NCBI RefSeq assembly: GCF_029360585.1
Contig: NZ_JAQZSJ010000004.1
Coordinates: 62,001-126,000, forward strand
Direction: 5' to 3'
DNA length: 64,000 nucleotides
Source: Cohnella caldifontis
Lineage (GTDB): Bacteria > Bacillota > Bacilli > Paenibacillales > Paenibacillaceae
Position numbers and translations under genes: made by a program. Below, one piece after another: positions 15,716 to 22,889 of this stretch (within the stretch, counting starts at the first letter, position 1; each line of letters opens with the position of its first letter). The notes beneath the pieces are model-generated. The model searched no databases and was not told the DNA's origin. It worked only from the letters and a program-made list of their open reading frames with translations.

Positions 15716-17743
15716 TCAAAGGCCGGCGTACGCATGCTCTGCCGGAATCGTCGGTTTTTGGCTTTTCAGCATTTGCGCCAGCTCGGCCGGCGCGCGTTCC
15801 CGCAAAATTTCCTGCCACTTTGTCAACAGATTTTCCGAAGTCACCTTATCAGGGCTTACGCCGATGAAGGAAGGAATGCTTCTTCCAAGCAAAGCGTTCG
15901 CCGCCGACAACGCCATTGCTCTTCCCTGATCGTAAGGACGCTGGGCGCTGATGCCTTTGATGGGGCCGCCCATCGCCATGTTGTAGGCCACGTCCGTATC
16001 CAGATCGGCCGTGATCACGCCGATGTCTTCGCGGCCCAACTCCCGAAGCGCTTTCAATACCGCGAGCGCCGGACCTTCCCAGGAAACGTACAGCCCTTCG
16101 ATTTCGGGATGGTTTTTGATCATCTCGTAGCAGGAATCGAAGGCCTTGCTTTCCTTCATGAACGGTTCCATCGCCACGATTTCGAGCTCCGGAAACTCCT
16201 CGGAAAGAACTTGTTCCACCGCCATGTCCCGCTGTTTCGTGGCGAAGAACGAGGCCCCGTGAACGAGCATGCCGACCTTTTTCTTGCCGTTGTCGGTCAG
16301 GTATTGCCCCAGGATTCTCCCCGCGACTTGTCCGTTCTCCCGCTCGTTGACGGATACGCAGGTGACATAGTCTTCTCTTCTGAAGCCGCGCGGCACGTTG
16401 TTGATGAGCACCAGCTTGGTGCCGGCGTTCACGATTTCCCGGTAACTGCGCGACGTCAACGCCTCGTCCGCGGGGATACTGATCAAGACGTCCGGCCGCA
16501 TCGCGAGGATGCTTTCATGCTGCGTGATCTGCATCTCCGGGTTAAAATGCGCGTCCGTCACCGCCAGCACCTTGATTCCAAGCTCCCAAAAAACGTCTTT
16601 GATTCCTTTCTCGTGCATCCTCGCCCAGGCGGTTCCCGCATAGTGGAACGATATCGCGGCCGTATAAGAACCGGATTTGATCCGTTCGATATCCGCGGCG
16701 CTCAGCCCGAGACATTCCGGACTTTCGGCTTTTTCGCCAAGCGGACCGCGGCCGATGCACTTCGTCGAGTGCCGGATGGTCATTCTGCACGGCGCGACGG
16801 CGTTCTCCCCGCTGTCCGGTTGAGACGCGATTTTGCGTGTCAATTTCTCCAGGCTCATTCTTCCGAGTTCATGCGGATCATGGGCAACCGTCGTAATCGC
16901 GGGATTGACCAGCCGGTTCGCTTCCAGCTCCGTAAGGCTCACCACCGAAAGGTCTTCCGGGATTTTGAAGTTTCGGTTCGTGAAATAACGCAGGAACTCG
17001 AAAGTCGCGACTTCGTTCCCGATCACCCATGCCGTCGGCCTGTCCTCCTCACAGGCCCCGACCGCATCCGTTTCGAACGCTTTGTCCGGCTGCCGCCCCA
17101 GTACCCGTGCCGGATCGAACACCAGCTCGTGCTCCCGCAAGGCGGCTTGGTAGCCGGAAAGGATCTGCGGGCAGGCGTATGGATTTTCGGGATCGTAAAT
17201 CAAGCCGATTTTTTCATGGCCGCTTTTGATGAGGTGAAGCGTTCCTTTGTAGGCGCTTTCGCGGTAATCGATCAACAGATGCCCGTTTTCCGCGATGCGG
17301 TCCGCGTGGCCGATGATCACCATGGGAATGGGGAATTCAGCAGAGCGGATGCGTTCGCTGCGGCGTTTGTCCGTAATGAGGATGATGCCGCTCGGCTTTT
17401 CCAATCTCACATAATCCTGCACGGCTCCCGGATGATCCGACTGGAGAACCACGATCTGGCGGCCTTCCTGGGCCGCTTGGCATTTCACCCCTTTCAGAAT
17501 CTCCACGCAGAAATAGTCCGTTATGTTTTCGACGACGCATAAGATCACGTCGGTTGAAGCCGCTTTCACGTTGCGCAAAAGGAACCCCGGTTTTTCGTCC
17601 AGCTCCTGGATGACCTTCATCACCCGTTCGGTCAATTCATCGCTGACGTATCGGGTTTTATTCACCACGTGGGATACGGTCGCGATCGACACCCCTGCTT
17701 TCCGGGCGATTTCCTTCATTTTCACGATTCGGTCACCTTGCAT
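15716..17743 (-). CDS. LacI-family regulator fused to a second sugar-binding domain
   Basis: 675 residues. A LacI helix-turn-helix lies at about 9-60 (MKEIARKAGVSIATVSHVVN), a first LacI-type ligand domain at about 65-329, then a second complete periplasmic-binding fold from about 330 to 675. The usual LacI length is 330-340, so this is a doubled ligand module. The second module resembles the transporter's own binding protein (13627-14862), starting at its pre-domain linker (GRGPLGEKAESP, then LSAADIERIKSGSYTAAI). There is no signal peptide, so it acts in the cytoplasm. It is the first gene of the operon and probably autoregulates through TTTACG-type palindromes upstream. The start may be ATG 17743 or ATG 17719. 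Confidence 0.92.
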   Translation of the reverse strand: MQGDRIVKMKEIARKAGVSIATVSHVVNKTRYVSDELTERVMKVIQELDEKPGFLLRNVKAASTDVILCVVENITDYFCVEILKGVKCQAAQEGRQIVVLQSDHPGAVQDYVRLEKPSGIILITDKRRSERIRSAEFPIPMVIIGHADRIAENGHLLIDYRESAYKGTLHLIKSGHEKIGLIYDPENPYACPQILSGYQAALREHELVFDPARVLGRQPDKAFETDAVGACEEDRPTAWVIGNEVATFEFLRYFTNRNFKIPEDLSVVSLTELEANRLVNPAITTVAHDPHELGRMSLEKLTRKIASQPDSGENAVAPCRMTIRHSTKCIGRGPLGEKAESPECLGLSAADIERIKSGSYTAAISFHYAGTAWARMHEKGIKDVFWELGIKVLAVTDAHFNPEMQITQHESILAMRPDVLISIPADEALTSRSYREIVNAGTKLVLINNVPRGFRREDYVTCVSVNERENGQVAGRILGQYLTDNGKKKVGMLVHGASFFATKQRDMAVEQVLSEEFPELEIVAMEPFMKESKAFDSCYEMIKNHPEIEGLYVSWEGPALAVLKALRELGREDIGVITADLDTDVAYNMAMGGPIKGISAQRPYDQGRAMALSAANALLGRSIPSFIGVSPDKVTSENLLTKWQEILRERAPAELAQMLKSQKPTIPAEHAYAGL

Positions 17744-17754
17744 TCTTCTGCAAA

Positions 17755-17766
17755 ATTTACGTAAAT
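17755..17766. promoter_or_regulatory. Candidate LacI-type operator, ATTTACGTAAAT
   Basis: A perfect 12-bp palindrome with central CG, typical of LacI/GalR operators. It lies between the -10 element (17815-17820) and the start codon of the fusion regulator gene. An inverted half-site (GCGTAAAA, 17771-17778) is directly beside it. Confidence 0.6.
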
Positions 17767-17814
17767 AAAAGCGTAAAAGCCATCTTTTTTACTCTCAGGA
17801 TTTAAGTGATAGTC

Positions 17815-17846
17815 ATTATATAACATGAAAACGCTGTCTGGGTCAA
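17815..17846 (-). promoter_or_regulatory. Promoter of the long sugar operon
   Basis: The minus strand carries a perfect TATAAT (17815-17820) and TTGACC (17841-17846). The gap is 20 nt, long for sigma-A, but the overlapping TATATA two bases upstream would give 18. It is the only strong promoter-like pair before the regulator gene. Confidence 0.5.
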
Positions 17847-17850
17847 TGAA

Positions 17851-17860
17851 TTTACGCAAA
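17851..17860. promoter_or_regulatory. Candidate LacI-type operator, TTTACGCAAA
   Basis: One mismatch from the TTTACGTAAA palindrome at 17755-17766. It lies immediately upstream of the putative -35 box (17841-17846), so the promoter is bracketed by two like sites about 95 nt apart, an arrangement that allows repression by looping. Confidence 0.45.
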
Positions 17861-17942
17861 AATTTTATTTTAGCCGTCAAAACGTGGAGGCGTGAAAGAA
17901 AAATCGTCCGTTTTTTCTCGATTTCACTGATTCACTCCCCTA

Positions 17943-17952
17943 TTTACGTAAA
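17943..17952. promoter_or_regulatory. Third TTTACGTAAA palindrome
   Basis: A perfect 10-bp copy of the same palindrome, abutting the terminator of the downstream regulator gene of 17985-19973, about 90 nt from the middle copy. It may be an auxiliary operator for the 17743 promoter. Confidence 0.45.
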
Positions 17953-17977
17953 AAAGCCGACCCTAAGGTCGGCTTTT
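17951..17977 (-). terminator. Intrinsic terminator after the second fusion regulator gene
   Basis: An 11-bp stem (AAAAGCCGACC 17952-17962 with its complement 17967-17977), loop CTAA, and T-rich continuation on the minus strand. It ends transcription of the 17985-19973 gene and isolates the operon starting near 17815. Confidence 0.88.
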
Positions 17978-17984
17978 ATGGGAT

Positions 17985-19973
17985 TTACGGGTTCCGGTTG
18001 CCTTTCAATGCGTTTGCGAGCTGAGCCGGTGCGCGTTCTTTCAGGATTTCCTGCCATGCGATCAGCAAATTGTCTCTCGTGACTTTGTACGGACTCACTC
18101 CGATATAGGACGGGGTGCTTCTGCCGAGGAGCGCGTTCGCGGCGGCGAGCGCGATCGCCCTTCCCTGGTCATAAGGACGCTGCGCGCTGATCCCGATGAT
18201 GGAACCGCCGGCGGCCAGGTTCAGCGCCACCTCGCTGTCCAAGTCCGCGGTGACCACGCGGATCTCTTCCCGGTTTAATTCCCGCAGCGCTTTCAGCGCC
18301 GAAAGGGCGGGCCCTTCCCAAGAGACGTATAACCCTTCGATCTCCGGATGGTTTTTGATCAATTCGTAACAAGTATCGAATGCCCGGGATTCCTTCTCGA
18401 AGCTCTGCACCGCGACGATTTCTAGGTCGGGAAATTCTTCGGTGAGCACCTGTTCCACCGCTTGATCCCTTTGCCGGGTGGCGAAGAAAGGAGCGCCGTG
18501 AACGAGCAACCCGATTTTTTTCTTGTCATGTCTTTTGAAATAATCGCCCAACAATCTTCCGGCGATTTGGCCGTTTTCGCGTTCGTTTACGGAAACGCAC
18601 GTGACGTAGTCCCGGCGTTCGAAACCTTCCGGAACGTTGTTGATCAGCACGAGCTTGATTCCGGCGTTTAACATGGTGCGATAACTGGCCGCGGTCATGA
18701 CCCCGTCAACGGGAACGCTGATCAAAATGTCCGGGTTCATGGAAAGGATGCTTTCGTGCTGCTTGTTTTGCAGTTCCGGGTCAAAGTGGGCATCGGTGAC
18801 GACGAGCACCTTGATTCCCATTTCGGCAAATACGTCCTTGATTCCTTTTTCGTGCAGCCTTGCCCATGCGGTGCCGGAATAATGGAAAGAGATCGCCGCC
18901 GTATACTCTCCGGTTTTGATGCTCTCTATCTCCGAAGCCTCCAGATGCAAGAGTTCCGGACTTTCCGCCTTTTCGCCGAGGGGGCCTTTGGCGATGGTCT
19001 GCGTTGAGCTCCTTACTTTGATTTTGCTCTCCACGACCGTATTCTCGGAGTCTTCGCCCAGCCGTTTGATTTTCGCGATCAGCTTTTCGAAACTTTTCCG
19101 ACCGATTTCAGCAGGATCGTACGACACCGTGGTAATCGGCGGGCTCAGCAAATCCCCCCATTGGAACTCATGGAGGCTAACCAGCGATAGATCCTCCGGA
19201 CATTTGAGGTTGTGGCTGCCCATGAATTTCAAACACCCGGTCGCCGCCGCCTCGTCCGCGCAGAGAACGGCGGTCGTCCGGTTGGTCTGAGATAGGATGT
19301 CCTGCACCTCGTGCTTATCGTAAGCGCACAAGTCTTCCATCGCGACGACAAGGGAGGGGTCAAACGGAATACCTTGCTCGTTCAACGCCTCCCGATACCC
19401 GAGGAGTTTGCGATCGAACCAGGGGCCGTCCTTATCCCGATAAACGAATGCCACCCGGTCATGTCCGCTTTTCATAAGATGGTGGACCGCCTTATAGGCG
19501 CATTCGAACGCATCGAAGACAATATTCCCGTTCTCTGATACACTGTCCGCTTGACCGACGAAAACAGCGGGGATGCCGATTTCCTTCATCTTGGAGAAGT
19601 CGCTTTCCGAACGCGCGCCCATGAGAAAAACGACGCCGGCCGGCTTTTCGAGCCGGATGTATTCGTGAAGCAAGCCGAAGCTGTCCGAATGCAGCACGAC
19701 TACATGCATGTCTTCGAGCCTTGCCCGGTCTCTCAAACCTTTGATCACGTCGACGCAGAAATAATCCGTGATATTATCCGCCAAGCACAGGATGTTGCCG
19801 GATTTCAGCGACTTTTTGTTACGTAGAAGAAAACCCGGTTTGCCGTCCGTTTCCTCGATGACTTTCAGCACCCGCTCCGTCAATTCCGCGCTGACGTACC
19901 GGGTTTTGTTCACCACATGGGAAACCGTTGCGATGGAGACGCCGGCCCTCTCCGCAATTTCCTTGATATTCAT
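17985..19973 (-). CDS. Second LacI-family regulator fused to a sugar-binding domain
   Basis: 662 residues from ATG 19973, which has GGAGGGGGTG upstream; the longer frame to 20129 has no ribosome binding site. The architecture is the same as in its neighbour: helix-turn-helix 1-52 (MNIKEIAERAGVSIATVSHV), LacI ligand domain to about 325, then a second periplasmic-binding fold (KGPLGEKAESPELL, then SIKTGEYTAAISFHYSG) to the end. Identity to the 15716-17743 protein is high along the whole length, especially in the second module, so the pair arose by duplication. It follows the arabinofuranoside-locus response regulator by 177 nt and has its own terminator. It probably regulates one of the flanking sugar operons. 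Confidence 0.92.
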   Translation of the reverse strand: MNIKEIAERAGVSIATVSHVVNKTRYVSAELTERVLKVIEETDGKPGFLLRNKKSLKSGNILCLADNITDYFCVDVIKGLRDRARLEDMHVVVLHSDSFGLLHEYIRLEKPAGVVFLMGARSESDFSKMKEIGIPAVFVGQADSVSENGNIVFDAFECAYKAVHHLMKSGHDRVAFVYRDKDGPWFDRKLLGYREALNEQGIPFDPSLVVAMEDLCAYDKHEVQDILSQTNRTTAVLCADEAAATGCLKFMGSHNLKCPEDLSLVSLHEFQWGDLLSPPITTVSYDPAEIGRKSFEKLIAKIKRLGEDSENTVVESKIKVRSSTQTIAKGPLGEKAESPELLHLEASEIESIKTGEYTAAISFHYSGTAWARLHEKGIKDVFAEMGIKVLVVTDAHFDPELQNKQHESILSMNPDILISVPVDGVMTAASYRTMLNAGIKLVLINNVPEGFERRDYVTCVSVNERENGQIAGRLLGDYFKRHDKKKIGLLVHGAPFFATRQRDQAVEQVLTEEFPDLEIVAVQSFEKESRAFDTCYELIKNHPEIEGLYVSWEGPALSALKALRELNREEIRVVTADLDSEVALNLAAGGSIIGISAQRPYDQGRAIALAAANALLGRSTPSYIGVSPYKVTRDNLLIAWQEILKERAPAQLANALKGNRNP

Positions 19974-19997
19974 TCGGCTTTCACCCCCTCCGACACT

Positions 19998-20010
19998 CTG
20001 CGAATCGCAG
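19998..20010. promoter_or_regulatory. Candidate operator, CTGCGA-A-TCGCAG
   Basis: A perfect 6-bp inverted repeat around one base, 24 nt upstream of the ATG of the 17985-19973 regulator. It differs from the TTTACG palindromes of the neighbouring operon, so if real it could reflect diverged DNA specificity. No convincing -35/-10 pair was found here; TATACT near 20043-20048 on the minus strand is the best -10. Confidence 0.35.
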
Positions 20011-20150
20011 CTTGGACAAGCGCAAAATACCCATCGAATTGAAGTATAAAATATTTCGGTCGATGAGGAAATCCGCGGGATGAAATTCGGTCCAAAAATC
20101 CATTTCTGCGAATATACTGGCCTCGGCATGTATTAAAACCGGGACATTGA

Positions 20151-20915
20151 TCAATCATCCTTAAACATCTCAACGAATTCGGAAGGCGTCATGTGCGTGT
20201 GTTTTTTGAACAGCTTGCTGAAGTAGTTCACGTCCTCCAGACCGACGGCTTCCGCGGCCGCATGCACTTTGCTTCCTTTTCGCAAATGCTCTTTGGCTTT
20301 ATTGATGCGGATCTGGTTGATGAATGTCGTAATGCCGATGTCGTATCTTTTTTTGAAGGCGCGGGACAAAAACTCTTTGCTGATGAAGAATTGCTGCGAC
20401 AAGTTGCTCAGCGAGAGGTCCTGCCGGTAGTTGCGGATGATGTATTCGTAGATGCGGGAGATCAGGTCCAAATGCGGAACCGTTCCGTCGGACAGCGTTC
20501 CCGTTTCGTCTTCGGCGGCGGGTGCAGCGTCTTCGTCTTTGGCCAGCCTGGATACGACCCGCCCCAGGGAGGCGTTAAAGGCTTCCCGATCGATGGGCTT
20601 GAGAATGTAGTCCTTGGCCCCGAATCGGATCGCTTGATGCATATAGACATAATCGTCATGGCCGCTTACGATGATGATATTGGAAGAAAGCTCGAACCGC
20701 TCCAGTTGTTTAAGCAGCTCCAAGCCGTCCATGCCGGGCATCCGCATGTCGAGCAGCACGATGTCCGGCCGGTACTCGCTGATCATCTGAAACGCCTGCA
20801 AGCCGTCCGACGCCTCTCCGATCACTTCGACGCCGAGCTGTTCCCACAGTCCGATTTTGCGGATCGTTCTCCGGATGTGGGCTTCATCGTCCACGATCAA
20901 GGCGGTGTAGTTCAT
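20151..20915 (-). CDS. YesN-type response regulator with AraC domain
   Basis: 254 residues from ATG 20915. A GTG at 20924 is in frame, but the ATG forms an ATGA overlap with the kinase stop codon (20912-20915) and has the better-spaced GGGAGG. The receiver domain (LIVDDEAHIR, phospho-acceptor Asp in VLLDMRMPGMDG at about 56, conserved Lys in ILKPID) is followed by a short linker and a C-terminal AraC double helix-turn-helix (LSQQFFISKEFLSRAFKKRYD, AAEAVGLEDVNYFSKLFKK). It is half the size of the other response regulator in the window because it lacks the long middle region. It probably activates the GH127/transporter locus to its right. Confidence 0.92.
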   Translation of the reverse strand: MNYTALIVDDEAHIRRTIRKIGLWEQLGVEVIGEASDGLQAFQMISEYRPDIVLLDMRMPGMDGLELLKQLERFELSSNIIIVSGHDDYVYMHQAIRFGAKDYILKPIDREAFNASLGRVVSRLAKDEDAAPAAEDETGTLSDGTVPHLDLISRIYEYIIRNYRQDLSLSNLSQQFFISKEFLSRAFKKRYDIGITTFINQIRINKAKEHLRKGSKVHAAAEAVGLEDVNYFSKLFKKHTHMTPSEFVEMFKDD

Positions 20916-22798
20916 TCCGGCCACGCCTCCCTTCCGGTGTCCGGGCCGTCCGCGGATGTGTTTATTTGGCCGGGGAGCCGGATCATGACCTTAAAGCCTT
21001 GGCCCGAGCCGCTTTCCACCCAAAGGCCGAACTCTTCGCCGAAATAGTAGCGAATCCGGTCGTGAATATTGAGCAAACCTCTGCCGTTCCAGCCGCTGTT
21101 CTCCTCGCGGGCTTCTCCCCCGAATTTCCGGTTCCATTTGTCCGCCTCTGCCGCGGAAATACCGGTTCCGTTATCCTCCACCACCAGCAAACAGCCGCCC
21201 CGTTCGTCCGTCTCGTTGTAAATACGAATGATCCCCGTGCCCATGCGGCTTTCCATCCCGTGTTTGATCGCGTTTTCCACCAACGGCTGAAGGGTCAGCA
21301 CCGGCATATGACAGCCCAGTAACGAAGGATCGATATCCACGCGATAGTCCAACCGGTCCTCGTACCGGAATTTTTGGATGAACAAGTACTGCTCCACGTT
21401 GTTCAATTCCTGCGACAGCGTCACCAATTCGTTGTTGCGGCTGAGGCTGTAACGCAGGATCGTGCTCAAGGCGCCGCTGATTTTCTCGATCGAGTCGATT
21501 TGGTGTTCCACGGCAATACCGCTGACGATCTGCAGCGTGTTGTTGAGAAAATGCGGATTGATCTGCGCTTGAAGCGCTTCTAACCGCGCTTGTTTTTCAT
21601 CGATTTTGGCCTTGTATTCGGAGTTGATCAGGTAGTTGATTTTATCGGTCATCTTGTTGAAGCTCCGGTTCAGCTTGCCGATTTCGTCGATCCGGTGCAG
21701 GTAGGTTTGCAGCTTCCCGTTGCCTTCTTCGAACTTTTCCATCGCATACGCGATTGTCTTGATCGGATTTGTGGTGCGGATCGCGATGAACAGCATGAGG
21801 ATGATGCTGATGACGAAGATGCCGATCAGCAAAATGACGTTGGTGGCGGCGTTGCGCCGGACGTCCTCCATCAGCACGCGGTTCGGAATCTCCTTGACCA
21901 TGTACCAGCCGGAAGATTCCGATTGATTGAACAGCAAAACGGACTGGCGGCCCGGCATATCCGCGTGTCCGGAGGTTTTCGCCGTTTTCAGCTTCGCCAG
22001 CAGCGCTTCGTCCGCCGGGTGAAAGATTTCCCGGGAATCGGTCGAATAGATGACGGTTCCGTCGCCGGAGACGATCACCAGTTTTTCCTCGGGCTTGCAT
22101 AGTTCCCGTGCGAGGCGATCGAAATATTCGTAACCGATATTGATGCTGATAACGGATATGAGCTCGTCCTTTTTCAGCGGATTAAACAAGGATTTGGAAA
22201 AATTGAGGAGTTTTCCGGTACCGGTATTGGCGGATTCGCGAATATTCAAATTTTCGGACAGGTAGAGGTTGCCCCTCGACTGCAAAGCGCCTTTGTACCA
22301 CGTATATTTGTTCAAATCCGGATTTTCGATCGCGAATGTATTTTGGGCGCCGGCGCTCGGAATGTCTTTGTGCGAAAACTCGTCCATGATGTACAGATGG
22401 CGATTGCGGTTGAAATACAAATAGACGCTGTCGGCATAGCTGCCGTAGCTGTATATGCTGGAGAGGATCTGATCGATCTTCGCGTTTTCGTTAATATAGT
22501 CTTTGTCTTCGTTGGCGAGGGAATTGTTCTCCCAGAAAATGCTTTCCACGAACGCCCTCTCCATCAAACGGTTGATTTCGAGGATGACGTTGCTGAAATA
22601 ATTCCGGTTCGCCTGGTTGAGCAGCTTCATGTTCTGGTCGATCATTTCCGCCTTGATGTCCTGGGCGGCGTTCTGATACGAATAAACGATCATGCCGCAC
22701 TGCAGCACGTAGATGAGCAAACAAACCAGAAGCAGCTTGTATTTCAAACGGCTTCTGAGCACGTAAATCATTTTATCCCGGTGGGACATGCCGATCAT
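20912..22798 (-). CDS. YesM-type sensor histidine kinase
   Basis: 628 residues. Transmembrane segments lie at about 20-40 and 319-341 with a 280-residue extracellular sensor between them, then HAMP (about 342-395), and the His-kinase motif QINPHFLNNTLQIVSG with phospho-acceptor His416. The ATPase boxes LVENAIKHG and VEDNGTGIS are present. The ATG has GGGTGA upstream. It is coupled to the response regulator by ATGA. Its position directly after the two GH127 genes suggests that it senses arabinose-containing oligosaccharides or their binding protein. Confidence 0.92.
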   Translation of the reverse strand: MIGMSHRDKMIYVLRSRLKYKLLLVCLLIYVLQCGMIVYSYQNAAQDIKAEMIDQNMKLLNQANRNYFSNVILEINRLMERAFVESIFWENNSLANEDKDYINENAKIDQILSSIYSYGSYADSVYLYFNRNRHLYIMDEFSHKDIPSAGAQNTFAIENPDLNKYTWYKGALQSRGNLYLSENLNIRESANTGTGKLLNFSKSLFNPLKKDELISVISINIGYEYFDRLARELCKPEEKLVIVSGDGTVIYSTDSREIFHPADEALLAKLKTAKTSGHADMPGRQSVLLFNQSESSGWYMVKEIPNRVLMEDVRRNAATNVILLIGIFVISIILMLFIAIRTTNPIKTIAYAMEKFEEGNGKLQTYLHRIDEIGKLNRSFNKMTDKINYLINSEYKAKIDEKQARLEALQAQINPHFLNNTLQIVSGIAVEHQIDSIEKISGALSTILRYSLSRNNELVTLSQELNNVEQYLFIQKFRYEDRLDYRVDIDPSLLGCHMPVLTLQPLVENAIKHGMESRMGTGIIRIYNETDERGGCLLVVEDNGTGISAAEADKWNRKFGGEAREENSGWNGRGLLNIHDRIRYYFGEEFGLWVESGSGQGFKVMIRLPGQINTSADGPDTGREAWPE

Positions 22799-22834
22799 GA
22801 CTTCACCCGCTGTCGATCTGATTTGACGAACGGA

Positions 22835-22864
22835 ACCGAGGACCCGCCTTCGCGGTTCCTCGGT
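22835..22864 (-). terminator. Stem-loop after the second GH127 gene
   Basis: ACCGAGGA and CCGC pair with GCGG and TCCTCGGT around a CTTC loop with one internal mismatch. It lies between the GH127 gene (stop 22890) and the kinase gene (start 22798). There is no T run on the minus strand, so it may only attenuate expression from the hydrolase genes into the two-component genes. Confidence 0.5.
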
Positions 22865-22889
22865 CTGTCGTCAGGCTTATGCTCTGGCA

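Noticed and set aside
15734-17542. 602-residue plus-strand frame opposite the fusion regulator
   Set aside because: Composition typical of reverse-complement translation; the regulator motifs are on the minus strand.
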